Made by a program: the position numbers and the translations under genes
Part shown: one piece after another, positions 25,401 through 36,925 of the stretch
How positions within the stretch are numbered: the stretch's first letter is position 1
Layout: the number at the start of each line of letters is the position of its first letter
Notes under the pieces: generated by a model
Databases searched by the model: none
The model's input: only the letters and a program-made list of their open reading frames with translations
Told to the model about the DNA's origin: nothing
Assembly: GCF_031877795.1 (NCBI RefSeq)
Contig: NC_133934.1
Location: 26,539,716 to 26,603,715 of the forward strand
DNA: 64,000 bases
Direction of reading: 5' to 3'
From: Strix aluco
Lineage: Eukaryota; Chordata; Aves; Strigiformes; Strigidae

Positions 25401-28022
25401 TTTCTCTCATCGTCCGTGTGCTTGTGTTTTTCTCATTACAAAAATATATTATAAAATGTCTGTCTTAAAAATCCCTCATGTAATTTCTTTTGTTTCCATC
25501 AATTTAAATGCAGGTTTTTAAATTCATGTATCTTTCAGTGGAGTCTTAATTCTGGATGAAAAGCTGTTGGGTAAAATATCTCTGAGTTTGAATCAAGTCC
25601 ACTGGGATTCAAAAATAAAGCATGGGAAATGTTCTCATAATGTTCAAACGTAGCTCTCCTAAAATATCTCTTTTCATATGTGTGATCATTTTCATGCAAA
25701 ATATGTAAAAAACAAGAAAATCAAGGAAAACTTTTTATGCTTCCCACTGAAAACCAGAAGCTCTGCATTAAGATTTACTGTAGTGTAGGGATTTGCATGA
25801 TCTTTAAACCAACTGAAAGCCAAATAGATGTCAACTTTGAGTATCTGAAACGGCTTCTCAAAATACTGAGCTGAAGAAAGAGCGAGAAGGATTCATGTAT
25901 TACGTTTGGTGGTAAAGTGTAGAGGCTTTTCTCCTCTTAATCTGTTCCATATGACCCAGTGCTGTCTGCAGTCTTATATGTTTTATATAAAAGTGACAAG
26001 AGATTAAGGTTATACTGGAATTGGAGAAAAGTAAAGGAAAACAGGCCCTGAAAGATATATTCTGCTCTGGCGTTTGGTTGGTGTACAATATAAATCAATG
26101 TACAATCTGAACTACCAGGTATAACTTGTGCTAATTCCAGAAAAAAAAGAAATCTTGATAGCATGTTCATTTGAAATGGGGCTTTAATCATAACTATGCA
26201 TAGGATGTAGGCCATTTGATGTAGGCAAGTACGCATGCCCGTTTATTGTGTTTAATGTAATTTACTACAATTAAGGAATTCTAGGAGGCTATGTAGTGAG
26301 AAAAAATATTTTCCCACCTGTCCTGTAAATACATGTTAACTCTTAATTTATCCTTGTGCCAGGTACAGTGCATGAATACTGAGTTGAGGGATAGATTGTG
26401 GAAGGCAACTCCTTTTTTAATTTATATCAAAAGGATAAAGACCTTAAATCAACAAATGCAGGAAAAGTTATGATAATTGTATGTTTTGTATTGTGCCTTC
26501 TACTTGCAAAGTGATTGAAATTATTTCCAAGCAAGCCCTCCAAATTTTTAACATTTTAATGTACATGTGTGCACACACAAAATTTAAGAATGAACTTGAA
26601 AAGATGGCAGTTTCCGTCTGGCTGAAATCTAGATTATGATTTTAAACAGTCTAATATATACAGAGACAAGAAAAAGCTTTTTGTTGCTGGCAATTCTAAG
26701 GGGAAAAGCTAAAATTGTCAGCCAGTTTCTCAGTGTTATAAAATAAATAACAAACCAGATTAATGTTGCTTACTTTACTAGCTTTGCTCATTAACTTGAG
26801 AAATTTGACATTCATCACAGCAAAACTGAAGTGACATGCAGTAAATATGCATTCTTCCCAAATAAAAAAAAATCAATGTTTTAGCAAGAAGTCATTATTG
26901 TGAATTGTTTGATCAACTGAAGCATCATTATTTGCTGCTCAAAACACCTATACATTCAACACATTTTATTCTTATCACAAAATATGCAAAAATAATCTTC
27001 CATCAAACATTGGCTAATTCTGTTCTAACTAATATTTTCCTCCTACACCTTTACCTCCCACTGAAATCAAACTTATGCAAATACATAACTTAATGAACAT
27101 GGAAAACCTCCTCCTCCCCCTGAGGTTAGGGTGAGAAGATCTGGACTTGAGAGTCTCCTTATTTTGTGGTAGGCATTTTATAAAACCAGAGCAAAGTTAA
27201 ACCTGAATAGACATCTGGAAGCAACCTTGGCAATCTTGCGAGGGATCCATGGAGGGCAGTGGGGAAATGGTAGGACAATTTTTTAAAGACTTTTCAACAT
27301 TGAGGAGGGTGTTATATCACCTGTATCATTCATATATTAGCTTTTAGCTATACTGTTAACATTGATTACTTGGTAGTGTTTAAGGGACCCAGTCAAAAGG
27401 ATCAAGTACTGTGCAAACAAAGGAGAGGAGTGCAGTCCTACCCCAGGTTAGAGCCGAAACATGCAGAAGTCAGCCGTCTCCACTGAACTGGGCTTAACAC
27501 AAGCTCTGAAAGAGAGGTAGCCTTTTGCCTGTGTCCCTTTTGCAAGTGTGTCTGTGGAGTTGCCAGGTTGTTAGTTTTAACATTTTACCATGTTACACAT
27601 TGCTGGGATTTAATATAAATCCCTGCATCTCCTTAACAAATCGTTGTAACATATTGTAAAGATGTGTTTAAAAAATTTAATGGCTGCATACACAGTAGAA
27701 ATGTAATTGTTTATAATGTGTGATTGTGTAATTTATTTGTATGTATAAGACTCTATTATCTATCAGTTATATACCCAGGTAATTGCAAATCCAGATTTAG
27801 CACAGGAGTGATTTCTGCTCATGTATATGAAAATACACATGCGTACCTATCTGTAGAAATAAAGTAATTTAAAGACCATGGTCATTTCAATAATGCATCC
27901 ATTCTTTGATGCAAAATATGATGCAAATGACAGTAACATATCTTACCCTGAATATGTGTCTGTTTCGTATAGCAATCTGTAGCAAAGTCTTCTGCAAATG
28001 AATATCAATGTATATACATATA

Positions 28023-28048
28023 CATGTCTATATATGTATATAGACATG
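28023..28048. repeat. 26-bp AT-rich palindrome
   Basis: The arms CATGTCTATATA and TATATAGACATG are exact reverse complements around a 2-base centre. They sit inside a longer TA/TG-rich stretch (about 28005-28075). Confidence 0.8.
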
Positions 28049-28874
28049 CAAACACACATGCATGTACATATGGATGTCATCTTTTTTGTATATGGGTATA
28101 TAGATTCATTATTGAAATAGTTATGTTTTTAAATATACACTGATCTATTTTCAGTATTTTTGTGTATATATATTATGCATATACACTTCTATGCATCCAG
28201 TCTAGCAAATAATGCATAATTCTGCAAGAAACTACAAATGCTTATTTAAAACTGAAAAATATTAGTTGTGAATGAAAGGGAAATGGATACTTCATAATGA
28301 TTATGCCTGTATGTGCAGATGGTAAAAAAACCCCAAACAAAACAGGGAAAGGGCTAGGCTTTCTGGGAAGAAAACACAACCATAGTCGAAGGCTGTAAAT
28401 AAAAAAGTACTTCACATTTTGTCAGCCAAAAAAATTTGGGGGGATTTTGAAGAGTTAAACCTGTAAAAAAAATCTACAAAAATATGTTTGTAAGTGCCTT
28501 TTTGATTTGTCTCAAACTTCAAGAAAGGTGAACCGTGTTAAAAGAGGATGTGGCACGAAAAATTTGAAGTGGTTTGGGGCCCAAAGATGCAACATTTCCA
28601 CATGTGAATAATTCTGCACACACAGTAGTCTCATTGAAGTCAATTACTTAGATATCATGTGTTTTATAATATCAGTCCTTCAGTTTGGCTACAATGCAGT
28701 TGGACTTGGGTGGAAATTCACTTTTTAGCTGTGAGTCCATTCTGATAGACAGAGTGACTTTTCATAGGTACGTGTGATAGCACTATAGTCAGCATGTAGT
28801 GCTTTATCCATGTTCATCTGCAAGTGTATCTGTATCCCCATCTGGACTGAAAAGTAGTTCTATGTCAGTGGTGA

Positions 28875-28913
28875 ATATATACACATATATATATATATGT
28901 ATGTGTGTGTGTA
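28875..28913. repeat. Alternating purine-pyrimidine microsatellite
   Basis: An uninterrupted alternation of AT, AC and GT steps includes (TA)n and (TG)n sections. Such tracts are length-polymorphic and can adopt Z-DNA. Confidence 0.85.
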
Positions 28914-31900
28914 CAAAAACAGAGACTATAAGGGAACGCAGACGGACAGATGGTTGGCGAACTTCTGTGCTTGAACATACACACGTGTGACATTTGCACA
29001 CCAGCTGCTCCATGTACGGCTTTATCTGTGGTGAGACTCAAGGAGAATTTCTTCTCTAAGTGCAGAGAAGAAAAATTATCGCAGGGGAAGGTAGGAAAGG
29101 AAGATGACATACCCAGTACCTTGCAGAAGAGAAACACTTGGTAAGTGCAAGGGCATGTGCCACACTTCGGGCACGACATGCTGCTCCTTTTCTGCTGACT
29201 TTGGAGGATAGTGGATCAGACTGAGAACGGCACATGAGCTGGTCCTCTGTGAAGGGGTTACTTTCCTACACTTGATTTACCCAAATTTTAATTTGGAGAG
29301 GATGTAACATTTATACTGAAAATGGGTCACTTTTGAAAATGCCCTATAGTGCTGCGAATACCACATAGTCCATGATTTACCATGTCATGCCATAATGTGG
29401 AGAAAAATTACTTCAGACTCGTGGCTTGAAATTTGAAGCAGGTACTTAGCACTGCCAGATCTTGTTGACTTCTATTGACTTTAGGATCTCAGATCAATAC
29501 ATGAGAGTCTTACAGACTTTTTGCTAATTTTTGGGTCTAATAATTTGTGTTCATGTTTAATTTGTAAGTAGATGAATCAAGGTGTGATTAGTCACAGCTA
29601 AAGGCTTCTTTAAGATAAAATAAATATTTCTTTTGTCTGACTGGATAATTAAAATTAGTTAAATAGTTTTTCTCAGTGACTGTAGTAAATTGAATATCTT
29701 TAGACATGTCATTAGCCATTGGTTTCATTATAGTTTCTACTTCTAAAGTAATGAACCAGCAAATTTTTATTTAAGATATCTCATTATACAGCTTTATATG
29801 TATGTGCAGTGTGTAAGCATGTGTGTAAATATGTACATTTTCTTCTATGGAAAGCTTTCATCCCTTTACTAGGACTTCACATCCCATTTCATCTTGTAAA
29901 TATCATTGGTCTGTATTTGTCATTATAACAAGATTCCCCAGTCTCAATATGAGGGAATTTCCTTAAATCTGATGACTTGCATTCCCTTGCTAATAATAAA
30001 GTTGGCAAGATGCAGAATATTTGATCATAAATAGTTTTCTTCAGTTTCAGTTGTTAAAACTGAGGTTTAAATTTTCAGGTGTTGTCTTCATCCAGAGGTG
30101 ATTTTTTGCAAAGGCTCCTAAAAAAGTCGTTGTCCATTTTCTTTAAATTTCATAAATTTCATAAAGTAGAAATTTTTTTGTATTTTTTCAAAGCAAAGCA
30201 CTGAAATTTGAAAATAGGAGCAGGATTTCAGTTTTGTGAATAAGGGAATGAAAGAAAAAACTCTAAGTTGTTATGTCTGCAATTTTTTTTAATGCTGCAA
30301 GAAGATTGTTTTTAAGATGACAAGACATCCTGGCTTTGAAAATATGAGTTCATTGCATGTTGCTTACTCTTCTAACTTTAGGAAGCCATTGCAGATATGA
30401 TTGTAGTTAAGGATAAAATATCTGTATAAAAGCACTCATCCAAGCTTCTAGGCATTCTCTCAGTTCTTTAAAATATAGAAACTCGCTGGGAGATAGTCTG
30501 GCAATTAATCCGTCAGTGTCATACCAGACAGCTGAAGCATTCTGCCAATGAAATAACCTGCCATCTTGCTCTTGGGCCAGAGAATGAAGATGACCTCTGT
30601 GGTAGCCTGCTTGGAAAGTGAATGAGTTGAATGCAGGTTTTTTTTGTGGAGTAGTTTCAGAAAAAGATGCAGCACCTTGCAAAGGTATGGGCTGTGAGCC
30701 AGTTCTCCTTCATGGCAGTGGTACCACCACAGAATGCTGCTATGGACTGAAACACTGACACTGTCTGAGGCAGCGGGAGGCTGTTTCCTAGGCTGGCAAG
30801 ACAGAGCCACTTAGTGCTATAGATCAGAACTGTCTTAAAATGAGTTTAAAAACCAGGAGGCAGCTAATGCAAATGTCAGAGCATCAGCTTAATGGATGCA
30901 TGACAGGAAACTTCACAGCAAGGGGCCATTTTCTTGCAGACCAGCTGCAGTCTCCAGACGGACTACAGCTGATGTATTAGTTTTCAGCAGCCACGTGCTG
31001 TGGCAGCAAAGGCTTGTGCAGCAGTCTGGATGTTTGTATCTGAATGGGGCAAGTACAACTCACCCACAGAGTTGAAAACAAGGTAGCATGACCTTGGCAA
31101 TCTGGTGATCTGGCTGAGCATCCAGACTGGATCCACGACAGCTGCGGTGCCTCCGTCACAGGGGCGCATTGTCTCCCTCTGCATCTTCTGGGTGCTGCCC
31201 TTAACCAGGCAACAGCATCTCTGCCCTGTCTTGATTTCCTGCCAGCCTTCCTTCTCTTCCCTCTCCTGCTCACAGGAGTTGTTCTCAGGCCCCATCTGTG
31301 CTCTGCAGTGCCCACTGCACCCGTGGAGGTGGAGGGGTAAAGCTGTGCTCTGTTCTGGTCAGTGAGGGTAGTCTCCTTCCTCTCCTTGAGAGCTTCTAAG
31401 ACATGCAAGGAGAGTTTTTATGTATCCGTGGTGCAGTTAGAAGGAGTAGTGATTACAATCAACATAGAAAAGAACTGTAGGAACTGTTTCGCAGACCCCA
31501 CCTCTGCATGAGGTGGAACTTACAGGAGTAATGTGCGCAGGCAAAGACACTATGTACATTCAAGCATTGCACAGCAAGTGGAAGTCTCTCCAGTGGTTTT
31601 CAAATTTTTTTATTAGTGTAAATGTTTTTACTTCCTCTCAAAGTCTCTTCAAGAGCTAGTGTACACAGTGCTCAAACTGAAAAATTAGCCTTCTCTTATC
31701 CTGATATCAACAGGAACTGCACTGAGATGTAATTGTGGTAGGGACCGGATAATGGCAATAATAGTTAGCATGTTAATTGCTTTAACTCTCTGAAGCATTT
31801 TGTGGCTGCCTGATCTAAAAAGCCTGTTGTCTTGCCTGTGTGGTTTGTTTATGTATGAGCCAATTCCTTCCAAATCCCAGCCTACCCAAGGGTGCGCTAT

Positions 31901-34013
31901 CAATATCCAAGATAGGCTTTGTAATTAGGAGTTTCTGACTCTTTTTATTTTCCCCTATCAGAAGACACTGTCCATGCCCTGCAGATGTTTAGCCATAGTG
32001 AGCCATGCTCACAATGATCTTATAGTAGATGCCAGAGGCACTCCTGGCAGTAAATGAAAATCCCATTTGGTTGAGTTGATAAACTTACCCCTTCTGATAC
32101 AAGTGGTCCTGCTTTCCTTTGTTGGTAGAATTATTTCAACAAATACTAGTTTTTCGTGGGTTGTATATTCATGTGAATCCTCTACCTGCAAAGGGCTCCT
32201 CTTCCCATCCTATCCCATTGCATTACAGGTTGATAACACCACTCATGTTCTCCGTATCATATTCAGCCATGACGAAGTGTGAGGCATGCGATTGCTGAGG
32301 TGCAGGACAGGCAGTGCCCAGAGAGCAGCTGCTGTACGGCTTCTTGTGCTCGCACTGTTGGTGAAGTCTGAGGACTCTGTAACCACACACCAGTGCCAAG
32401 GTTCTGTATTCCAAAGACAGAAGGAACAAAAATAGGAAAGCAAAGAAAATAAATGTTGCATTAGTTACATAGACAATATGATACAGTTGAAAAAACCAGT
32501 CCTCTATCTAAAACTGTGCAAGAATTTTCTTTGGGGTTAATCGCAAAGTTTATTAAAGGTCACTATTCAGAGTGACTGCATCAGAATTAGATATATATTC
32601 TTATATTTAATAATATTACAAAAGCTCTCACCTTATTATTCAAATAAAATTTGATATTGCTACAAGTGATGAAAGCATAAACCAAAGTCGTGTAAAAGAA
32701 GATACAGGTTTATATCTGGAATTCCAGATCCAAAATGGACTTGATAAAGTTAGTGAAATTTGGAAAACCAAATTGTTGGGAAAAAAATTAAATCCATCAG
32801 CAGCTTAGACTCAGCCATCTGTGATCAGAAGATTTTGTGCAGTCTTTTAATGGGTGTAGCATGCTGTACTGTTGGACCAAGACTGCAATATGTAGTATGA
32901 GACAAAGGAACTAAAGCTTTTGCAAATATTTAGACAACTGGTTGTATACTGAGGTGCAGAAGTGCTCAATACTGGCCTGTCCTTTAAAGGACATGGTCTT
33001 CTGTTTATGTTTAATCTAGAGAGTTTTTCATTAATTGAGGTGAACTTGTGTAATTATTTTAATACAGTAATACTGCTCTTACCCTGAGTCTGCATCAAGG
33101 ACAGGCTATGTGCATAATTAAAAATATATCTTCAATATAAACATAGGTAGTTCCAACTATATAAGGAGACACATGAACTCTAAATGCCTGTGGAGAAAAG
33201 CAAGATCGGGACCACTGATGGCAATCTGTCCACGGGACCAGAATACGGACCTTGTTACATACTGTTCATTTTTATTCATCAATGGATTGTGGAACAATAT
33301 GTTTTGAAAACAATTCCACACTGTTGTGGTGGAATATTTCAGCTTTTGTTATTGTGTGTGTCGACTAGCCATATTCACTGGTCCTTAATATCTTTTTCAG
33401 TATTTAATCACTTATATACTTTCTTTCAAAATAGCCAACATAATCAGACCTGGTAATCAACAAGCTGAGTACCAGAACAATCCTTTTATCTGTATTTCTC
33501 CATTCTGACATTTATGAAATAGGAAAGGTCATGCTTCAGACATCCTTATGTTCCCCCACATTCAAATATACATGAAGTAATGAGCCTGAAGGCGTTAAGG
33601 ACTACTTGCACCAAAGAAATGTTTGTTCTGAAAAGGAAACTTGGTACATGCTAACTTTCTCCTGGGAGCATGCAGCTTTGTCTGAATCATATGCTACTGG
33701 CTTGTGGTGAATTGTGTTTTCAAACTGTACTGCTGACACAATTTTGAAGTAGAATACCCTGAAGGAAAGATGATGATCCATTGGACTATGTATCCTGCAT
33801 ATACTTTTCAAATTTTTCATAGATGTATTTTATAACTGTCTTGTTTAATTCCCTTGAGAGCTTGTTTGGGAATGGAGAAGGTGAGACAGTGAAGTTAGAC
33901 CTACTGAGTCTTTAAAAGCAAATTTCCAACTGCCGTCACCAAAACTTAAATTCGTGGAGCAGCTCGTTTTCTGGAAGCCAGGAATGCCATGAAGCAGCCT
34001 CGGCCTCCATCCC

Positions 34014-34230
34014 ACTTCCTAGAAGCGAGCTGAGATAGCAAGAGCACGGTTGCACTGGTAGACCAGGAAGCGCCGTCTGTTGCAATGACTCCTCTAGATA
34101 CTGGTAACTCACCCGCAGGCTTGCTGCCGCCTCTATAAAACAACGTGCTCCGGCCAAGCTGCTGACACATCTTCTTTCAGCTGGTGCATCGGGTGGGAGA
34201 GATGCAGGTGTGCTGGCAGCATGAGAGGAG
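34014..34230 (+). promoter_or_regulatory. RHOH: Candidate RHOH promoter and first untranslated exon
   Basis: A TATAAAA box at 34134-34140 lies in a locally GC-richer stretch on the RHOH strand. An ETS-type ACTTCCT core sits about 120 bases upstream at 34014-34020. A transcription start would be expected near 34165. A donor-like AG|GTAGGG follows at 34230/34231 and another, CAG|GTGTGC, at 34207/34208. Either could splice to the acceptor at 35734-35735. RHOH is a haematopoietic gene with non-coding 5' exons in mammals, so this placement is plausible, but it is inferred from motifs only. Confidence 0.3.
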
Positions 34231-34395
34231 GTAGGGCATGGCCTTACTACAAAATGAAAGCAGGGGTGTTGCCAGTAGCAGTTGTCAGTGCCTGGAAAAT
34301 GTTCTCTCTCTAAGCTTGTCTAGCACTTTTCTCTTCTTTTCCTTTGTTTTTCCCCTTTGTGGAGTAAGCCAAAGCTTTGAGTGTACTAGAAATGT

Positions 34396-34434
34396 GGGTG
34401 AGGGGTGGGGAGGGTGGGAGGGGTTAGGGTAGGG
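34396..34434 (+). repeat. Dense G-run tract (G-quadruplex candidate)
   Basis: Seven or more runs of three to four G are separated by mostly one- to three-base spacers, within 39 bases. The pattern fits a short-loop quadruplex. It lies about 230 bases downstream of the candidate RHOH start and 1.3 kb before the coding exon, on the non-template strand. Confidence 0.7.
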
Positions 34435-35705
34435 AAAATGGAGAGCATTATGGTAATGTAGAGTATATGCTTTTTGTGGCCATCATTCATTTCTGTGCAA
34501 ATAACCTTAAGCTGTGACTTCTCTCTCCATATATGAAGGAGACAGAAATGTATTATTTGTGTAACATACACAGGACATTTTGAAATTATGCAGTGATACA
34601 TTTTTAATAACTTTTGTTGAGCAGAACTAATTTGCCTTCAGTTTTGCAATTAGTGATTTTCATAGCATCTTGTGTGCCGCCCTGTGTAAGCAGTGAATGT
34701 TGCACACAGCTAGTGGGGAAGAGGCAAAGCTTTCAAAATAGGAAAATTTGACTGAATGCTGGCAGGAGCTCAAAAGCAATTACATACTCTGAAGAGGTAC
34801 TCTCAGTTCAGTTTTACAACAGAGTAAATGTCACGGCAGCTGTATCCCCTTCAAATGCAAGGGGCAAGCGCTGGTGATGTAGCTTTCTTTGGCTTGTGCT
34901 TCTTGCTTGTTGAAAGTGGTTTGTAAGAAAAATTTTGAACTTTTTTGTATTTTTGCTGTGAATCCTTCATTGCTTTTGAAAACTGTTAAGGTTCATGTTG
35001 CTTGAGATTCACACCTGAAGTCTTCGCTTCCTCATTGTCACAAGTGGTTCTGGGCTACTGTTCATTATAGGATTGCTTAAATAGTCAAATTGGCTAGTGA
35101 AGGGCTTTTTTCCTCTTGACTACCTCTAGAGAGCATGGGTACATTTTCAAGGGAATCTGAACTGATCAGTTAAGAGGGATTCGAGATTCTGTCAGTCGTG
35201 GTAAAAGTCAGAGGCAGGAAATATCTCACTAAGAGAAGGTTAGTGGCAGTTATACCAAAGTTAAATTGATTTTATTAGTTTTTTAGACAATTGGAGGGAA
35301 AAAATAGTTGGTGTCAGTGGAGAATAGCAGAGCTTATAGGACCGTTAGACCCCATAGAGCAGCAAGAAAGTTATTCATGTGAATGTCTGTTGCACATGCA
35401 GCTGGCTGGGAGGGAACAGCAAGGTTCATCAACCTTGAAGTGGGGTACTCCCTGTGGCTATCCAAAGACATGTCCAGGCATCTTTATCTTGATAAAGGAT
35501 GGTCTGTTCTCTGTGGGTTACATTTTATTTTTACTCTTCCAGAAACGTCATTTGACTCACGGAAGAATTAAAACCGACAGCACCACAGAGCCGTGTGGGA
35601 GAAAAGGGGATTTTAGACTCAAGTGACACAATCAAGTCTTGAGAAATAAAGAGATTTGGATGGTTTCTCACCAAATGGAAGTTATCTAGAAGGCCTCTGA
35701 GACGA

Positions 35706-35735
35706 CTGCATCTCTCCATCCCACTCCTGCTGCAG
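35706..35735 (+). promoter_or_regulatory. RHOH: Splice acceptor before the RHOH coding exon
   Basis: A pyrimidine-rich tract ends in CTGCTGCAG, with AG at 35734-35735. The coding exon would begin at 35736, leaving 34 untranslated bases before the ATG. This fits the known RHOH structure of non-coding 5' exons spliced to a single coding exon. Confidence 0.65.
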
Positions 35736-35769
35736 AGAGACGGTGCTCTTGGCCCTGGACGTTAATAAA

Positions 35770-36345
35770 ATGCTGGATTCAGTCAAGTGTGTCCTGGTGG
35801 GAGACTCTGCGGTGGGGAAAACATCTCTCTTGGTACGTTTCACCTCTGAGACTTTTCCAGATGACTACAGACCCACTGTATACGAAAATACTGGAGTGGA
35901 CGTCTTCATGGATGGTGTACAGATTAGCCTAGGTCTTTGGGACACATCTGGCAGTGATGCTTTCAAAGGCATTCGCCCCCTCTCTTACCAACAGGCAGAT
36001 GTGGTATTAATGTGCTACTCGGTGGCAAACCACAATTCCTTTCTGAACCTGAGGAACAAATGGATCGGCGAGATCCGCAGCCATTTGCCTCGCATCCCTG
36101 TTTTGGTAGTGGCTACTCAGACTGACCAGCGTGAGACAGGGCCCTACCATTCCTCTTGCATCAGCTCGATAGATGGGAAGCGGCTTGCCCAGGACGTGCG
36201 AGCCAAAGGCTATTTGGAGTGCTCTGCCCTCAGCAACCGGGGTGTGCAGCAGGTGTTTGAGTACGCCGTGCGGACAGCAGTCAATCAAGCCAAAAGGCAG
36301 AACAGGCGGAAGCTCTTCTCCATTAACGAGTGCAAGATCTTTTGA
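35770..36345 (+). CDS. RHOH: RHOH, atypical GTPase-deficient Rho family protein
   Basis: The frame encodes 191 residues, the family length, on a single exon. RHOH is a haematopoietic small GTPase that stays GTP-bound, acts as an adaptor in antigen-receptor signalling (recruiting ZAP70 and Lck) and restrains Rac and Rho signalling. Visible features are the P-loop GDSAVGKTS (11-19) with Ser13 where active Rho proteins have Gly, and the switch II start WDTSGSDAF with Ser62 in place of the catalytic Gln. Also present are the guanine-contact TQTD (116-119), the CSAL motif (151-154), the ITAM-like tyrosines Tyr73 and Tyr83, a basic tail, and the C-terminal prenylation box CKIF (Cys188). The ATG at 35770 is chosen because it matches the family N-terminus MLxSxKCVLVGD. 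The upstream in-frame GTG at 35743 is not a start. Confidence 0.98.
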   Translation: MLDSVKCVLVGDSAVGKTSLLVRFTSETFPDDYRPTVYENTGVDVFMDGVQISLGLWDTSGSDAFKGIRPLSYQQADVVLMCYSVANHNSFLNLRNKWIGEIRSHLPRIPVLVVATQTDQRETGPYHSSCISSIDGKRLAQDVRAKGYLECSALSNRGVQQVFEYAVRTAVNQAKRQNRRKLFSINECKIF

Positions 36346-36925
36346 GGACCATCAGCAGTGGTTTTGCCCATGTTCATTCTTTATCTTTGCACAACGATGC
36401 TGCAGCAGAGAGAACGGGAGGTGAATCAAAGCAGGACTCCTGGCAGGACCACAGTGCAGGTGCCTCTAGTGAGACAGATGTGCACTCTATCTGATCTGCT
36501 CCCCCCAGCACACGCTGGCACTGTCTTGAAAAACAAAAGGTGCAGGTACATGCCCTTATTCACAAGCCTGTGTTTGGACTTGGCTAGGCTGGACTCGAGT
36601 GGACCTAGCCTGGAGATCTACAGATAATACCTGTGCTGATTTTGTTGTTATTTCTGTTGATGTTCCTCTGTTGTTGGTTTGCCTGCATTTATTTAATGAC
36701 AAACTTCTGCCTGGATCAACCCCTGCCTCTTGACATGTCTGTCCACAGGGAGCTTTTTTTACTTTAAAAACTCAGTGTATAAAATATGACCATTGTGTAT
36801 TTTATTTAAATATGTTGTTGTAAAATCCTGACAGTTTGTTTTCATATTTTGGAGGTTCTTCCTTTAGCTAACCACAGAAGCAAATTGTCCTATCCATATA
36901 ATAAATGGTCAGCAGGCGAGCCTAG
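36346..36925 (+). other. RHOH: RHOH 3' UTR (short form)
   Basis: This is untranslated sequence from the stop to just past an AATAAA at 36900-36905. It contains ATTTA elements near 36690 and 36800, consistent with an unstable message. A longer 3' UTR cannot be excluded. Confidence 0.5.
36900..36905 (+). terminator. RHOH: RHOH polyadenylation signal (candidate)
   Basis: A canonical AATAAA lies 555 bases after the stop codon, and T/G-rich sequence occurs downstream near 37020. It is the first canonical signal after the stop. Confidence 0.5.

Larger units (their letters stand above)
17761..33900. other. AT-rich intergenic stretch upstream of RHOH, no gene seen
   Basis: About 16 kb is AT-rich, with scattered microsatellites (22438-22475, 28875-28913), A-rich patches and a 26-bp palindrome (28023-28048). 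No open frame has a recognisable domain. Untranslated RHOH exons could lie here, since the human gene has several non-coding 5' exons. Confidence 0.5.

Noticed and set aside
28804-29179. Minus-strand frames with His/Thr/Tyr/Ile-rich ends
   Set aside because: They are translations of the TA/TG microsatellite at 28875-28913.
35743-35769. Extended RHOH N-terminus from an upstream in-frame GTG
   Set aside because: The family begins at MLxSxKC, and a splice acceptor at 35734-35735 places this stretch in the 5' UTR.
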